A stretch of DNA of 64,000 bases from the NCBI GenBank assembly GCA_964422415.1, contig CAYRBI010000008.1:14389-78388 (forward strand), read 5' to 3'. Below, piece after piece: positions 1 through 8,164 of this stretch. A program made the translations under genes and the position numbers. Under the pieces are notes generated by a model that did not search any database, was not told the origin of the DNA, and saw only the letters and a list, made by a program, of their open reading frames with translations. This DNA comes from OLB16 sp964422415. Lineage in GTDB: Bacteria; Hinthialibacterota; Hinthialibacteria; OLB16. The first letter of the stretch is position 1, and each line of letters starts with the position of its first letter.

Positions 1-1
1 C

Positions 2-367
2 AAGAAGGTGATCGAGAACGTAGACGGGAAAGATGTCGAGAAGCTCTATGATCCCAACGCTGACTTCGTGCTGGAGGAGATCGGGAAGCTGGCGGGGCAG
101 TATGGCGCGGCGCGGATTGTTATCGAGGGCCATGCCGACAGTAGCATGAAGGGCAGCGTGCCCGCCGCCCTGGTCAAGGAGCTCTCCTCCAACCGCGCTA
201 ATGCGGTCAAGGAAGCGCTCATCAAGAAATTCACGATCCTCGATCCCAAGCAGTTCAGCGCCGTGGGCATGGGATGGGATGTTCCCGCCGATCCCTCGGA
301 CAAACAGAACCAGGCCAAGAACCGCCGTGTCGAAGTGAAAGTCTACCCCTTGGAGTCGGTCCAGTAG
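2..367 (+). CDS. OmpA-like C-terminal domain protein, 5' truncated by window edge
   Basis: The reading frame is open to the left edge, so only the last 121 residues are seen. They form an OmpA/MotB peptidoglycan-binding domain: a first beta-alpha unit, then IVIEGHADS, the helix SSNRANAVKEALIKKF, and the terminal motif NRRVEVKVYP. In this family Asp and Arg residues of these motifs bind diaminopimelate in peptidoglycan. The gene lies 18 bp upstream of an ABC permease. Fusions of a periplasmic substrate-binding domain to an OmpA domain are known next to NitT/TauT-type transporters, so the missing N-terminus may be the solute receptor of this transporter. That part is inference; the OmpA domain is clear. 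Confidence 0.85.
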   Translation, partial: KKVIENVDGKDVEKLYDPNADFVLEEIGKLAGQYGAARIVIEGHADSSMKGSVPAALVKELSSNRANAVKEALIKKFTILDPKQFSAVGMGWDVPADPSDKQNQAKNRRVEVKVYPLESVQ

Positions 368-385
368 ACCGGCCCCGGCGCGGAC

Positions 386-1447
386 ATGAATGGGGATACC
401 ACGCGAATGAACGGGAGGGCGCTTTCTTCTCTGCGGGCTTACTGTAAGCGATGGGGCATTATCCGTGACCAGCCGGGGGCGCTGGAAAGCGCGCTGGCCT
501 CTTTTGTGTGCATCGGCTTGGTGGTGATGCTGTGGTATGTGCTAACCCGTGGACGCGCGGAAGAACGGACCATCGATCCGATTACCCTGCCCAGCTTAAG
601 CGAGGCTTGGAGCTCCTTCCCACGCCTCTGGTTTGAGCGGGCGGTAGCCCGTAGCGCAATGTGGAGCCTGGGGAGAGTCCTGGGCGGATTCACGCTGGCC
701 ATCGCCATCGGTGTCCCACTGGGCGTGCTGGCCGGAACCTTTCTACGTTTGAACGCTTTTCTCCGGCCCATCTCCATCTTCGGACGGAACATTCCCATCG
801 CCGCGCTGATTCCACTCACACTGATGTGGTTCGGTCTGGGCGAAACCCAGAAGGTGATGTTCATCTTCTTCGCCTCCGTGGCCTTCATCCTGTTTGACAG
901 CACGGGGGCGGTTCAGAATGTCCCTGACAGCCACCTGGACGCCGCCTACACATTGGGGGCGCGAGTGGACTGGAGAAAGGGTTCCATCTACGCGGCCATC
1001 ATCGGGCTGGTGTATGCAGTGGTCTTCCTCTGCGCGCACCTGATGCTCTCGCAACGTCCCGGTCCGGAGGACGCAGCGCTGTGGTCAGCCTGGTATAAAC
1101 ATCTGGCCTCGCTGACTCTCATCGGATTCCTGTTGGGCTTCACGCTGTGGTGTCCAATTCTGAGCGTTCAGGCACTCAGCAAGGTCCTCCTCCCGCTGGC
1201 TCTTCCAGATATTGTCAACAGCCTGCGTCTGCTGTTCGGGCTGGCCTTCGGATACATCATGCTGGCCGAGGTCATCAACGCCGAGTATGGCCTGGGAGCG
1301 ATCATCAACCTGAGCCAGCGCCAAGGCCCGCGTGAACACATCTACCTGGCACTCATCCTGATCGCGCTGCTGGCCTTTGCCATTGACCGTTGCATTCTGT
1401 CGCTGCAACGCTGGCTGTTTCCCTATTGCCAAGTAGGGGAGCATTGA
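386..1447 (+). CDS. ABC transporter permease, SsuC/TauC type, with an insertion in the coupling loop
   Basis: This inner-membrane permease of the nitrate/sulfonate/taurine family has 353 residues, against about 250-280 usual. Several hydrophobic helices are visible (around residues 36-54, 98-118, 136-150, 156-172, 281-297, 318-336). The cytoplasmic EAA loop, which contacts the ATPase, begins at residues 186-196 (AAYTLGARVDW). It resumes only at about 263 (ALSKVLLPLALPDIVNSLR). The roughly 65 residues between hold two extra hydrophobic segments (about 202-219 and 241-260). It is translated with the ATPase gene 1 bp downstream. The substrate is unknown. The ATG at 386 is used; an ATG at 407 is an alternative. 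Confidence 0.85.
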   Translation: MNGDTTRMNGRALSSLRAYCKRWGIIRDQPGALESALASFVCIGLVVMLWYVLTRGRAEERTIDPITLPSLSEAWSSFPRLWFERAVARSAMWSLGRVLGGFTLAIAIGVPLGVLAGTFLRLNAFLRPISIFGRNIPIAALIPLTLMWFGLGETQKVMFIFFASVAFILFDSTGAVQNVPDSHLDAAYTLGARVDWRKGSIYAAIIGLVYAVVFLCAHLMLSQRPGPEDAALWSAWYKHLASLTLIGFLLGFTLWCPILSVQALSKVLLPLALPDIVNSLRLLFGLAFGYIMLAEVINAEYGLGAIINLSQRQGPREHIYLALILIALLAFAIDRCILSLQRWLFPYCQVGEH

Positions 1448-1448
1448 G

Positions 1449-2312
1449 ATGCCCACTGCCCTGCCCTGTTCTTTGATTGATAGCCCACGCGCTCCGGTGA
1501 TAGCCAGCGCAAAACCTATCATCGAATTCCGGAATGTAGCCAAGATGTATGGCCTGGGAACCCGGCGTGAGACGACGGTAATCCGTGATGTGAATTTCCT
1601 GGTCGAGGATCTCGAAGGGGTGGGAGAGTTTGTTGCCATGCTGGGGCCTAGTGGATGTGGCAAGAGCACCGTGCTGCGTCTCATCGCTGGTCTTCCACCC
1701 CAATTCCCAGCTTCGGCTGGCGAGGTTCTCTACCATGGCGAGACAGTCACCGGCCCTGGTATGGACCGTGGGATGGTCTTTCAAGACTACGCCTGCTTCG
1801 AGAACCGCACGGTCATCGATAATGTCGCTTTCGGCCTGGAATGCCGTGGTGTCTCCAAGAAGGAGCGCCATGAGCAAGCCCTCGAATGGATCGGCAAGGT
1901 GGGATTGAACCCCAGCAAGGACGCGTACAAATATCCGCATCAGCTCTCAGGCGGGATGCGCCAACGGGTCGCCATCGCACGGACATTAATATTAAAGCCA
2001 CGGATCATCTTGATGGATGAGCCCTTTGGCGCACTCGATCCGGCCACACGCCACAACATGCAGGATCTACTCGTCACGCTGTGGAAAGAGGTACAGGCCA
2101 CAGTCTTCTTTGTCACCCATGATGTCAGCGAGGCGGTGTATCTGGGTGACCGGGTCTTCATCTTCAGCAATGCCCCCGGAACCATCCTGCAGCGCTTCTA
2201 TGTCATGTCACCCGACCGGCCCTCACGGCAGATGATGCAGGAGAAAGCCTTCCTGGAGACTGTCTTCCACATCCGGAACATCCTGGACGAACTCGAAGAA
2301 GGTAGTAGCTGA
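1449..2312 (+). CDS. ABC transporter ATP-binding protein, SsuB/TauB type
   Basis: This 287-residue nucleotide-binding subunit energises the permease encoded just upstream. The Walker A motif GPSGCGKST is at about residues 66-74. A Q-loop (VFQDYACFENRTVIDNV), the signature LSGGMRQRVAIART, Walker B IILMDEPFGALD and the switch histidine in FFVTHDVSEAV follow in the normal order. About 20 residues precede the first family beta strand (IIEFRNVAKMYG). The gene starts 1 bp after the permease stop, and the next gene starts 1 bp after its own stop, so the three are surely co-translated. The family usually carries nitrate, sulfonates or taurine; substrate cannot be read here. Confidence 0.92.
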   Translation: MPTALPCSLIDSPRAPVIASAKPIIEFRNVAKMYGLGTRRETTVIRDVNFLVEDLEGVGEFVAMLGPSGCGKSTVLRLIAGLPPQFPASAGEVLYHGETVTGPGMDRGMVFQDYACFENRTVIDNVAFGLECRGVSKKERHEQALEWIGKVGLNPSKDAYKYPHQLSGGMRQRVAIARTLILKPRIILMDEPFGALDPATRHNMQDLLVTLWKEVQATVFFVTHDVSEAVYLGDRVFIFSNAPGTILQRFYVMSPDRPSRQMMQEKAFLETVFHIRNILDELEEGSS

Positions 2313-2313
2313 C

Positions 2314-3159
2314 ATGCGTGCGCGTAGCGGCTTCGTCGATTACGTGAAGGCCGCCTTCCTGTGGCATTGGAACCTGTTAGCGGTGGGAGCGGGAGTAGTG
2401 CTGGCGGTGCTCTCGCGGCGCACCGATGTCGTTTTGCCACTTCTCGGCGCGGGTGAATTGCTGTACCTCGGCCTACTCACCACCCGTCCACGCTTTCAAA
2501 AGGCAATCGATGCGCGCCGGTTGGGTGGCGAGCTTTCTCCCCAAACGGATCCCAAAATCCTTGATAAGATTCAAGACCAGCTCCAACCCGAAGACTGGGC
2601 CCGTTTCGAGAACCTCCGTAAGCGGTGCCTCGCCCTGAGCCGGATCGCCGAGCAGATCCGTGGCCCCCAGAATGCCGACACCACCCGCGTCCAGGACATG
2701 CAGACTGAATCGCTGGAACGACTGCTATGGATGTTCTTGAAACTCCTTTACAGCCAGGATGCCCTCAAGCGTTTCCTGCTGGCCACTAACCGCAATCAAA
2801 TCCAGATCCAGATCGCGGCTTGCGACAAGGAACTCCAGGAGGCCACCAGCAATAAACGCAGCGACAAGTTGCTCCGTTCCCTGGAGGACAAACTCGACAC
2901 CCTCAAACAGCGGTTATCCAATTTCGACCGCGCCGAGGAGAACCGTCAGATCCTCACCGCCGAGATCGACCGCATCGAACAAAAGGTCAACGCGATCAGC
3001 GAGCTGTCAGTCAGTTCACGTGACCCGGCGGATGTCTCCGCGCAGGTGGATGGCATCGCCGAGGGTGTCTCAGTCACCGAGGAGGCCATCCGTAAATTAG
3101 ATGTCCCCCCGTTGTTTGAGACGGAGACCGCGCCACGATTCTTGAGTCAAAGCGAGTAA
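2314..3159 (+). CDS. Membrane-anchored coiled-coil protein of unknown function
   Basis: I do not recognise a named family. The 281-residue protein has two adjacent hydrophobic segments near the N-terminus (about residues 13-30 and 38-52). A long, charged, helical region follows with heptad-like spacing from about 75 to 235, rich in Glu, Arg, Lys and Leu, which predicts a cytoplasmic coiled coil. It sits in a tight operon between the ABC ATPase (1-bp gap) and the AAA ATPase (6-bp gap). That position suggests a scaffold linking the transporter to the AAA protein. That role is inferred from position only. Confidence 0.75.
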   Translation: MRARSGFVDYVKAAFLWHWNLLAVGAGVVLAVLSRRTDVVLPLLGAGELLYLGLLTTRPRFQKAIDARRLGGELSPQTDPKILDKIQDQLQPEDWARFENLRKRCLALSRIAEQIRGPQNADTTRVQDMQTESLERLLWMFLKLLYSQDALKRFLLATNRNQIQIQIAACDKELQEATSNKRSDKLLRSLEDKLDTLKQRLSNFDRAEENRQILTAEIDRIEQKVNAISELSVSSRDPADVSAQVDGIAEGVSVTEEAIRKLDVPPLFETETAPRFLSQSE

Positions 3160-3165
3160 GCCACC

Positions 3166-4962
3166 ATGACAGAAACGAAGACGAGTCTTCCGGCCTGGTC
3201 CGAGGAACTCCGGCAAGCCTACCTGGCGGGTACCGCGAGTCTGTTCATCCTGAATGGGAATGTCTCCGACCTGGTGGGCAGCGAGGAGAACAACACCTAC
3301 ACCCTGGAACCACTGGCGGATTTCCTGGTGCGCCGTCTCTTCGGCAACTATGACCTGGTACTGCATTACGACATGGGGCGCGGTCTACGGACATTCGCGG
3401 GCAATGATCCACAACGGCTCACACGCATGAACTCACTGATTGACCGTTTGCAGGGGGACAAGGGCGACCTACCACGCGATCCAACCCAGGCTTTACGCAC
3501 CCTCGACCGGCTGGTGTCCCTCCTTCTGGTAGGCGAGGAAAACCGCTCGCGCAAGACAGCCGTGCTGGTGGATTACGCCGAGCTCCTCTGTCCGTTCGAT
3601 GACCGTTATGGTGAACACCTCGCCACTTTCTTGAATTGGGCCCGGAGTCCAGTCATCCGGCGCGTGAACCTGCTCTTTATCCTGATGACCGAGAGCCTGG
3701 CACGGCTCAATCCGATCCTCGCGCAGAGTGGCCACACCCACGAGGTGTTTCTACCACTCCCCAGCCAGAGCGAACGCCGCCTCTTCATCTCCCGCCGGTT
3801 TACTGAGTTCGCTGAAGATGCGGAGCGATTGGCCATTCTGAGTTCAGGATTGACCTATACGAACCTTGACAGCTTGATGCGGCGGGTGGTGATGGACGCG
3901 GGAGAGAAAGGCCAAACCACGCCCACACCAGCCGTGGACATCGTGAAGAACCGGGAAGATGAAACCACACCAGTTCCCACGGGTCATCCGAAACGTATCC
4001 TCAGCGATACCAAATTGTTGGAGATCAAAAAATCACTCATGGAGGCGCAATGCCCCGGTCTGCTTGAGTTCGTGAAACCGGATTACACCCTGAACATGGT
4101 CGCGGGACACTCCGCCGCCAAGGAACGCTTGATTGCGGATGCACGTCTACTCAAAGAGGGGCAATTGGATGCGGTACCGATGGGGTACCTGCTCTGTGGG
4201 CCGGTGGGTGTGGGCAAGACCTTCCTGGCGTTGTGTTATGCGGGAGAAGTAGGAATCCCTTGCCTGACCATCCGCAATTTCCGTAGTAAATATGTTGGCG
4301 AAACAGAGTCCAACATCGAACGGATCCTCAGCGTGGTGCGTGAACTCGGCCCGGTGGCTGTCATCATTGATGAGGCCGACGCGGCGGTGGGAGACCGTTC
4401 TTCCTCGGGTGATTCTGGCACCAGCGCCCGGGTGTTCGCACAGCTCGCCAGCCAAATGGGAGACACACGCTACCGGGGGCGGATCATCTGGTTCCTTCTA
4501 ACCTGCCGTCCGGATCTTCTGCCAGTGGACCTCAAGCGCCAAGGCCGTTGCGAGGAGCACATCCCTCTCTTCTACCCTCAATCGCCAGAGGAACTCAAAG
4601 CGATGTTTCTGGCGATGGCCAAGAAGGCCAAAGTCACCATCGATGAATCGAATCTCCCCGACTTCGCCAAAATGCCCTCGCTGAGTGGCGCCGATATCGA
4701 AGGTGTTCTCACCCGTGCGCGGCGGGAATCCTTCCTACGTCAAAAACCGGTCGATGCCGCAATGATCTCGGAAGTACTGGGAACCTTCCGTAGCGCGAAG
4801 AGCTCACAACACGAATTACAATGGCTCGCGGGTATCCTGGAATGCACCGATGTGCGGTATCTGCCAGCCAGTGTGCGTACCAGTTTCGATGACGCCACCA
4901 GCTACCAAACTCTTGTACAGCGGTTTCACAGTCTCAAAGCCGTCCAAGATGTTTGCGAGTGA
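3166..4962 (+). CDS. AAA family ATPase with an N-terminal degenerate ATPase-like half
   Basis: This 598-residue protein has a clear C-terminal AAA module. Walker A is GPVGVGKT at 345-352, Walker B is VAVIIDEADA around 397-406, and a sensor-1 region (IIWFLLTCRPDLLP) and an arginine-rich segment follow. The N-terminal half (1-260) has a Walker-B-like strand (AVLVDYAELL near 132-141) and an arginine finger-like region but no Walker A, so it looks like a degenerate partner domain. It is the last gene of the OmpA-ABC operon. Such AAA proteins remodel protein complexes; a substrate is not evident. The link to the transporter is inferred from gene order. Confidence 0.85.
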   Translation: MTETKTSLPAWSEELRQAYLAGTASLFILNGNVSDLVGSEENNTYTLEPLADFLVRRLFGNYDLVLHYDMGRGLRTFAGNDPQRLTRMNSLIDRLQGDKGDLPRDPTQALRTLDRLVSLLLVGEENRSRKTAVLVDYAELLCPFDDRYGEHLATFLNWARSPVIRRVNLLFILMTESLARLNPILAQSGHTHEVFLPLPSQSERRLFISRRFTEFAEDAERLAILSSGLTYTNLDSLMRRVVMDAGEKGQTTPTPAVDIVKNREDETTPVPTGHPKRILSDTKLLEIKKSLMEAQCPGLLEFVKPDYTLNMVAGHSAAKERLIADARLLKEGQLDAVPMGYLLCGPVGVGKTFLALCYAGEVGIPCLTIRNFRSKYVGETESNIERILSVVRELGPVAVIIDEADAAVGDRSSSGDSGTSARVFAQLASQMGDTRYRGRIIWFLLTCRPDLLPVDLKRQGRCEEHIPLFYPQSPEELKAMFLAMAKKAKVTIDESNLPDFAKMPSLSGADIEGVLTRARRESFLRQKPVDAAMISEVLGTFRSAKSSQHELQWLAGILECTDVRYLPASVRTSFDDATSYQTLVQRFHSLKAVQDVCE

Positions 4963-5130
4963 AGAGTGTTTCCCACTCACCCCGTGTACCTTCACCACTG
5001 ACGCATGAATCATTTCTCGCGCCGATGGAAGGAAAAGAGAATTGAAGAAAGGAATCCCCTTCTAGTGTGAGGGGACCGGAAGTTAAGGGGAAGATAAGCA
5101 ATCTTGTGGTAGGTGTTGTGAGTGGTTCAG

Positions 5131-5181
5131 TAAAAAAACCCCCTCCACGGAGCCACTTTGCAGGGGCGGCTCCGTGGAGGG
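5131..5181 (-). terminator. Rho-independent terminator after the MCP gene
   Basis: A perfect 14-bp inverted repeat (CCCTCCACGGAGCC at 5141-5154, GGCTCCGTGGAGGG at 5168-5181) is followed on the minus strand by a run of seven T (complement of 5132-5138). It begins 24 bp after the stop codon of the chemoreceptor gene. The hairpin could also slow plus-strand transcripts leaving the AAA gene. Confidence 0.85.
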
Positions 5182-5204
5182 ACAGTGCAAGGACTCTGTC
5201 AGGT

Positions 5205-7529
5205 TCAGTAATCCCTGAGATCATCGTCATCCAAAGGGATAACACTTTCTGGACGAACCGCTCTCATCTCTTTAGGGAGCCGGTTGCTTCCAGCATGACC
5301 TGGGGCCTTGCGCGTCGCCGATTTGGAGCCATGTCCATTGTTCCCAATGTGACCGCCAATCTTCACCATAGCAGGCTGTACTTGATTCCGTGAGGGTTTG
5401 GGAGCAATACGAGAAGGAGGAATTATTCTTTCAGCATGGGCGGAGTTGATACTCGAGAGGGTAAAGGAACCAACCATATCAGCCAGCTCCTCGGCTTGGC
5501 TACGTAACTCCTCGGAAGCTGCGGCGGATTCCTCCGCGTTGGCGGCGTTCTGTTGGGTCACGGAGTTCATCTGAGCCACCGCCACATTGATCTGTTCGAT
5601 ACCCCGGGACTGCTGCTCAGAGGCCGCTGCGATCTCAGTGATCACATCGCTGACCTTAGTGGAACCGTTCATGATCTCGCTCAGGACCCTAGCCACCTCT
5701 GTGCATATATCCACCCCACCTTGGGCATTCTTCACAGAACCCTCGATCAGATCCGCTGTATTCTTCGCCGCCGTCGCCGAACGTTGCGCCAGATTCCGGA
5801 CCTCCTCGGCCACGACAGCGAAACCTTTCCCCGCATCGCCAGCCCGCGCAGCCTCGACCGCCGCATTCAGGGCTAGCAGATTGGTCTGGAAGGCAATCTC
5901 GTCAATGGTCTTCACGATCTTGGCGGTCTCATCCGAAGAGTTCTTAATCCGGATTATAGCATCCGACATCCGCTCCATCGAGGAATTACCCTTCTCCGCC
6001 GAGAAACGGGACTCATCGGAGAGCTGCTTGGCATGACTGGCGTTGGCGGCGTTCTGCCGTGTGGTGGAGGCCATCTCTTCCAGACTAGCGGAGACCTCTT
6101 CGAGCGAACTGGCTTGTTCGTTGGCACCCTCCGCGAGGGTTTGGCTGCCAGTGCTGATCTGGCCACTGGCGTCATTCACCTGCTCCACCGAGGAGGCCAC
6201 CTGTGCCAAGGACTCATCGAGGGTTTGAAGAACCTTGTTGATGTTGGTCTTCATCAGGTCGAAAGCCCCTTGGTATTCTCTCTGAACCCGGTTTGTCAGG
6301 TCACGGTTCGCAGCGCCTTGCAGCGCCTTACCACCATCCTGAATGATGAGCCCATCCAGGGCACCAATACACACATTCAGGTTGTTCTTGATCAAGTTGA
6401 AGTCACCGTTGTAGGAGTCCGTGATGAGGGGTGGGATATCTCCCTTGGAAATGCGGTCCACATAATTGGCGGCCATGTTCAAGGGACCGATGACCGCATC
6501 AAGGCAGTCGTTAAAACCCTGGACAATGTCTTTATATCCACCGTGGAACTTGGATGCATCGCCACGTGTTGCGAGATGCCCTTGGACCGCGGCCACGGAG
6601 AGAGAATTCGCCTCGGTGACAAGGCCCCGCAGCGATTCAACCACTTGTTTCATGGCAGGCGAGATCTCATCCTGACCATCCTTGATGGTAACCTCCATGG
6701 ACAGATCACCGGCGGCCACATTCTGGAGATTCCCCACCACATTCTTCTGAAGATCCTCCGAGAAAACATCCATGGCCCTGGCCAGCACGCCGACCTCATC
6801 CTTACGGTCCATCTTGAGACGCATGCCCAGATGTCCCTTCACCATCTCTTGCATCATTTCAACACCACGCATGAGGGGCTTGGTGATGCCGCGGGCGATC
6901 AAGAGCCCAACACTAATGGCGAGAATAAACGCCAGCAAGCAACCCACGATACTGATCGTAACAGCCATCTTGAATTCCTCGGCCGCCGTGGAATTTAGGT
7001 TAGTGGCGGCATTTTTATTGGCCTCAACCATCTTCTCGATGAGTCCGCCAATTTCCTTGCGCGCCGTGGCCGCCGCCCCACCATCCAACAAACCTTTTTT
7101 CGCCCCTTCGATATCTCCCGAACGAGCGCAGACAGCAACACTCTCGACAGCGGCTTGATACCTCGACCAGAGCTCATCGAAGGGTTGCATGATCTCGATC
7201 TCTTCCTCGGTCAAATCCGCTTTACGGCATTCCTCAATCATGGAATTCACCGTGGCGATGTTCCCCTTCATTAGTCCCTCGATCGCGACACGCTCCTCTG
7301 GAATCAAGGCGAGTTTATAAATATCGCCACGAATCGCATAAATCGATTTCTCGATCTTGCCCAAGCAATGGATGGGAACCAACCCATTGTCATAGAGTGA
7401 ACCGAGTGATGTGTTCGCGTCTTGTAGACTCCAGTAGCCCACCACCGCGACACATACCACCAGCAGCGCCACAAGAAAGAATCCACTCGTGATTTTTGTT
7501 CCGACTTTCATGTCATCTAGTTTTCTCAT
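5205..7529 (-). CDS. Methyl-accepting chemotaxis protein
   Basis: This 774-residue chemoreceptor has an N-terminal membrane helix (about residues 13-32), a helical-bundle sensor segment, and a second membrane helix (about 188-214). HAMP-like repeats follow (LLIARGITKPLMRGVEMMQEM and later copies near VGNLQNVAAGDLSMEV), then a long coiled-coil signalling domain. The conserved hairpin tip, EIAFQTNLLALNAAVEAARAG, with GFAVVAEEVRNLAQRSA, binds CheA and CheW. The C-terminal 80 residues are basic and proline-rich and end DDDDLRDY rather than with a CheR-tethering pentapeptide. It is the last gene of the cheA-cheW-mcp operon. The ligand is unknown. A GAGGTG ribosome site precedes the ATG at 7529. 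Confidence 0.95.
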   Translation of the reverse strand: MRKLDDMKVGTKITSGFFLVALLVVCVAVVGYWSLQDANTSLGSLYDNGLVPIHCLGKIEKSIYAIRGDIYKLALIPEERVAIEGLMKGNIATVNSMIEECRKADLTEEEIEIMQPFDELWSRYQAAVESVAVCARSGDIEGAKKGLLDGGAAATARKEIGGLIEKMVEANKNAATNLNSTAAEEFKMAVTISIVGCLLAFILAISVGLLIARGITKPLMRGVEMMQEMVKGHLGMRLKMDRKDEVGVLARAMDVFSEDLQKNVVGNLQNVAAGDLSMEVTIKDGQDEISPAMKQVVESLRGLVTEANSLSVAAVQGHLATRGDASKFHGGYKDIVQGFNDCLDAVIGPLNMAANYVDRISKGDIPPLITDSYNGDFNLIKNNLNVCIGALDGLIIQDGGKALQGAANRDLTNRVQREYQGAFDLMKTNINKVLQTLDESLAQVASSVEQVNDASGQISTGSQTLAEGANEQASSLEEVSASLEEMASTTRQNAANASHAKQLSDESRFSAEKGNSSMERMSDAIIRIKNSSDETAKIVKTIDEIAFQTNLLALNAAVEAARAGDAGKGFAVVAEEVRNLAQRSATAAKNTADLIEGSVKNAQGGVDICTEVARVLSEIMNGSTKVSDVITEIAAASEQQSRGIEQINVAVAQMNSVTQQNAANAEESAAASEELRSQAEELADMVGSFTLSSINSAHAERIIPPSRIAPKPSRNQVQPAMVKIGGHIGNNGHGSKSATRKAPGHAGSNRLPKEMRAVRPESVIPLDDDDLRDY

Positions 7530-7591
7530 CTCTCTTCACCTCACAGCCCTTTCTATATCCGCCACCCGCGAGCAGGTGGAACTTTTCATCT

Positions 7592-8131
7592 TCAGTTCGC
7601 TTCCGCGTCGCTGATGAGCGATATTTCAGCCGTTTCGCGGGTTGACATCACCCGATCCACATCCAAAAGCAGAACCACTTTACTGCCCACCTTCCCAATC
7701 CCCAGAATGAAGGTGGTATCCACCGCCGCTCCGAACTCGGGAGCGTTCTCGATCTGGCCTGATTGAATATCGAGTACTTCCGAGACTTCATCGACAATGG
7801 TTCCCATCGTGATTTGCCGTCCATCCCGGGAAACCTGTACCACGATGATGCAAGAACGGTCGGTGTCATCTTTATGACACATCCCGAATTTAAGGCGCAG
7901 ATCCACCACCGGAATAACCTTACCGCGTAAGTTGATCACCCCACGGATAAAGGCTGGTGTCTTAGGAACCCGAGTAATCGAGATCAAGCCCATGATCTCC
8001 TGAACCTTGAGTATCTCGAGGCCAAAGACCTCACCCTCCAACTGGAAGGTGAGAAACTTTCCCCCGTGTGGTATTCCGCCAACGGTACGGGTTGCCGTCA
8101 TGGGAGCCTCCAGCACTGCTTGTCCTGTCAT
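7592..8131 (-). CDS. cheW: Chemotaxis coupling protein CheW
   Basis: This 179-residue protein is a single CheW domain that bridges chemoreceptors to CheA. It shows the usual succession KFLTFQLEGEVFGLEILKVQEIMG, ITRVPKTPAFIRGVINLRGKVIPVVDLRLKFG and the late segment VSEVLDIQ. A strong ribosome site (AAGGAGG, 7 bp upstream) fixes the start at 8131. It lies between cheA and the receptor gene, all on the minus strand, so the three products probably form one signalling array. Confidence 0.95.
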   Translation of the reverse strand: MTGQAVLEAPMTATRTVGGIPHGGKFLTFQLEGEVFGLEILKVQEIMGLISITRVPKTPAFIRGVINLRGKVIPVVDLRLKFGMCHKDDTDRSCIIVVQVSRDGRQITMGTIVDEVSEVLDIQSGQIENAPEFGAAVDTTFILGIGKVGSKVVLLLDVDRVMSTRETAEISLISDAEAN

Positions 8132-8164
8132 AGTCCAACCTCCTTGTTCTCTTGCCCTGACTGA

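Noticed and set aside
6033..6998. Long 321-codon frame opposite the chemoreceptor gene
   Set aside because: It is antisense to conserved HAMP and signalling segments and has no recognisable domain.
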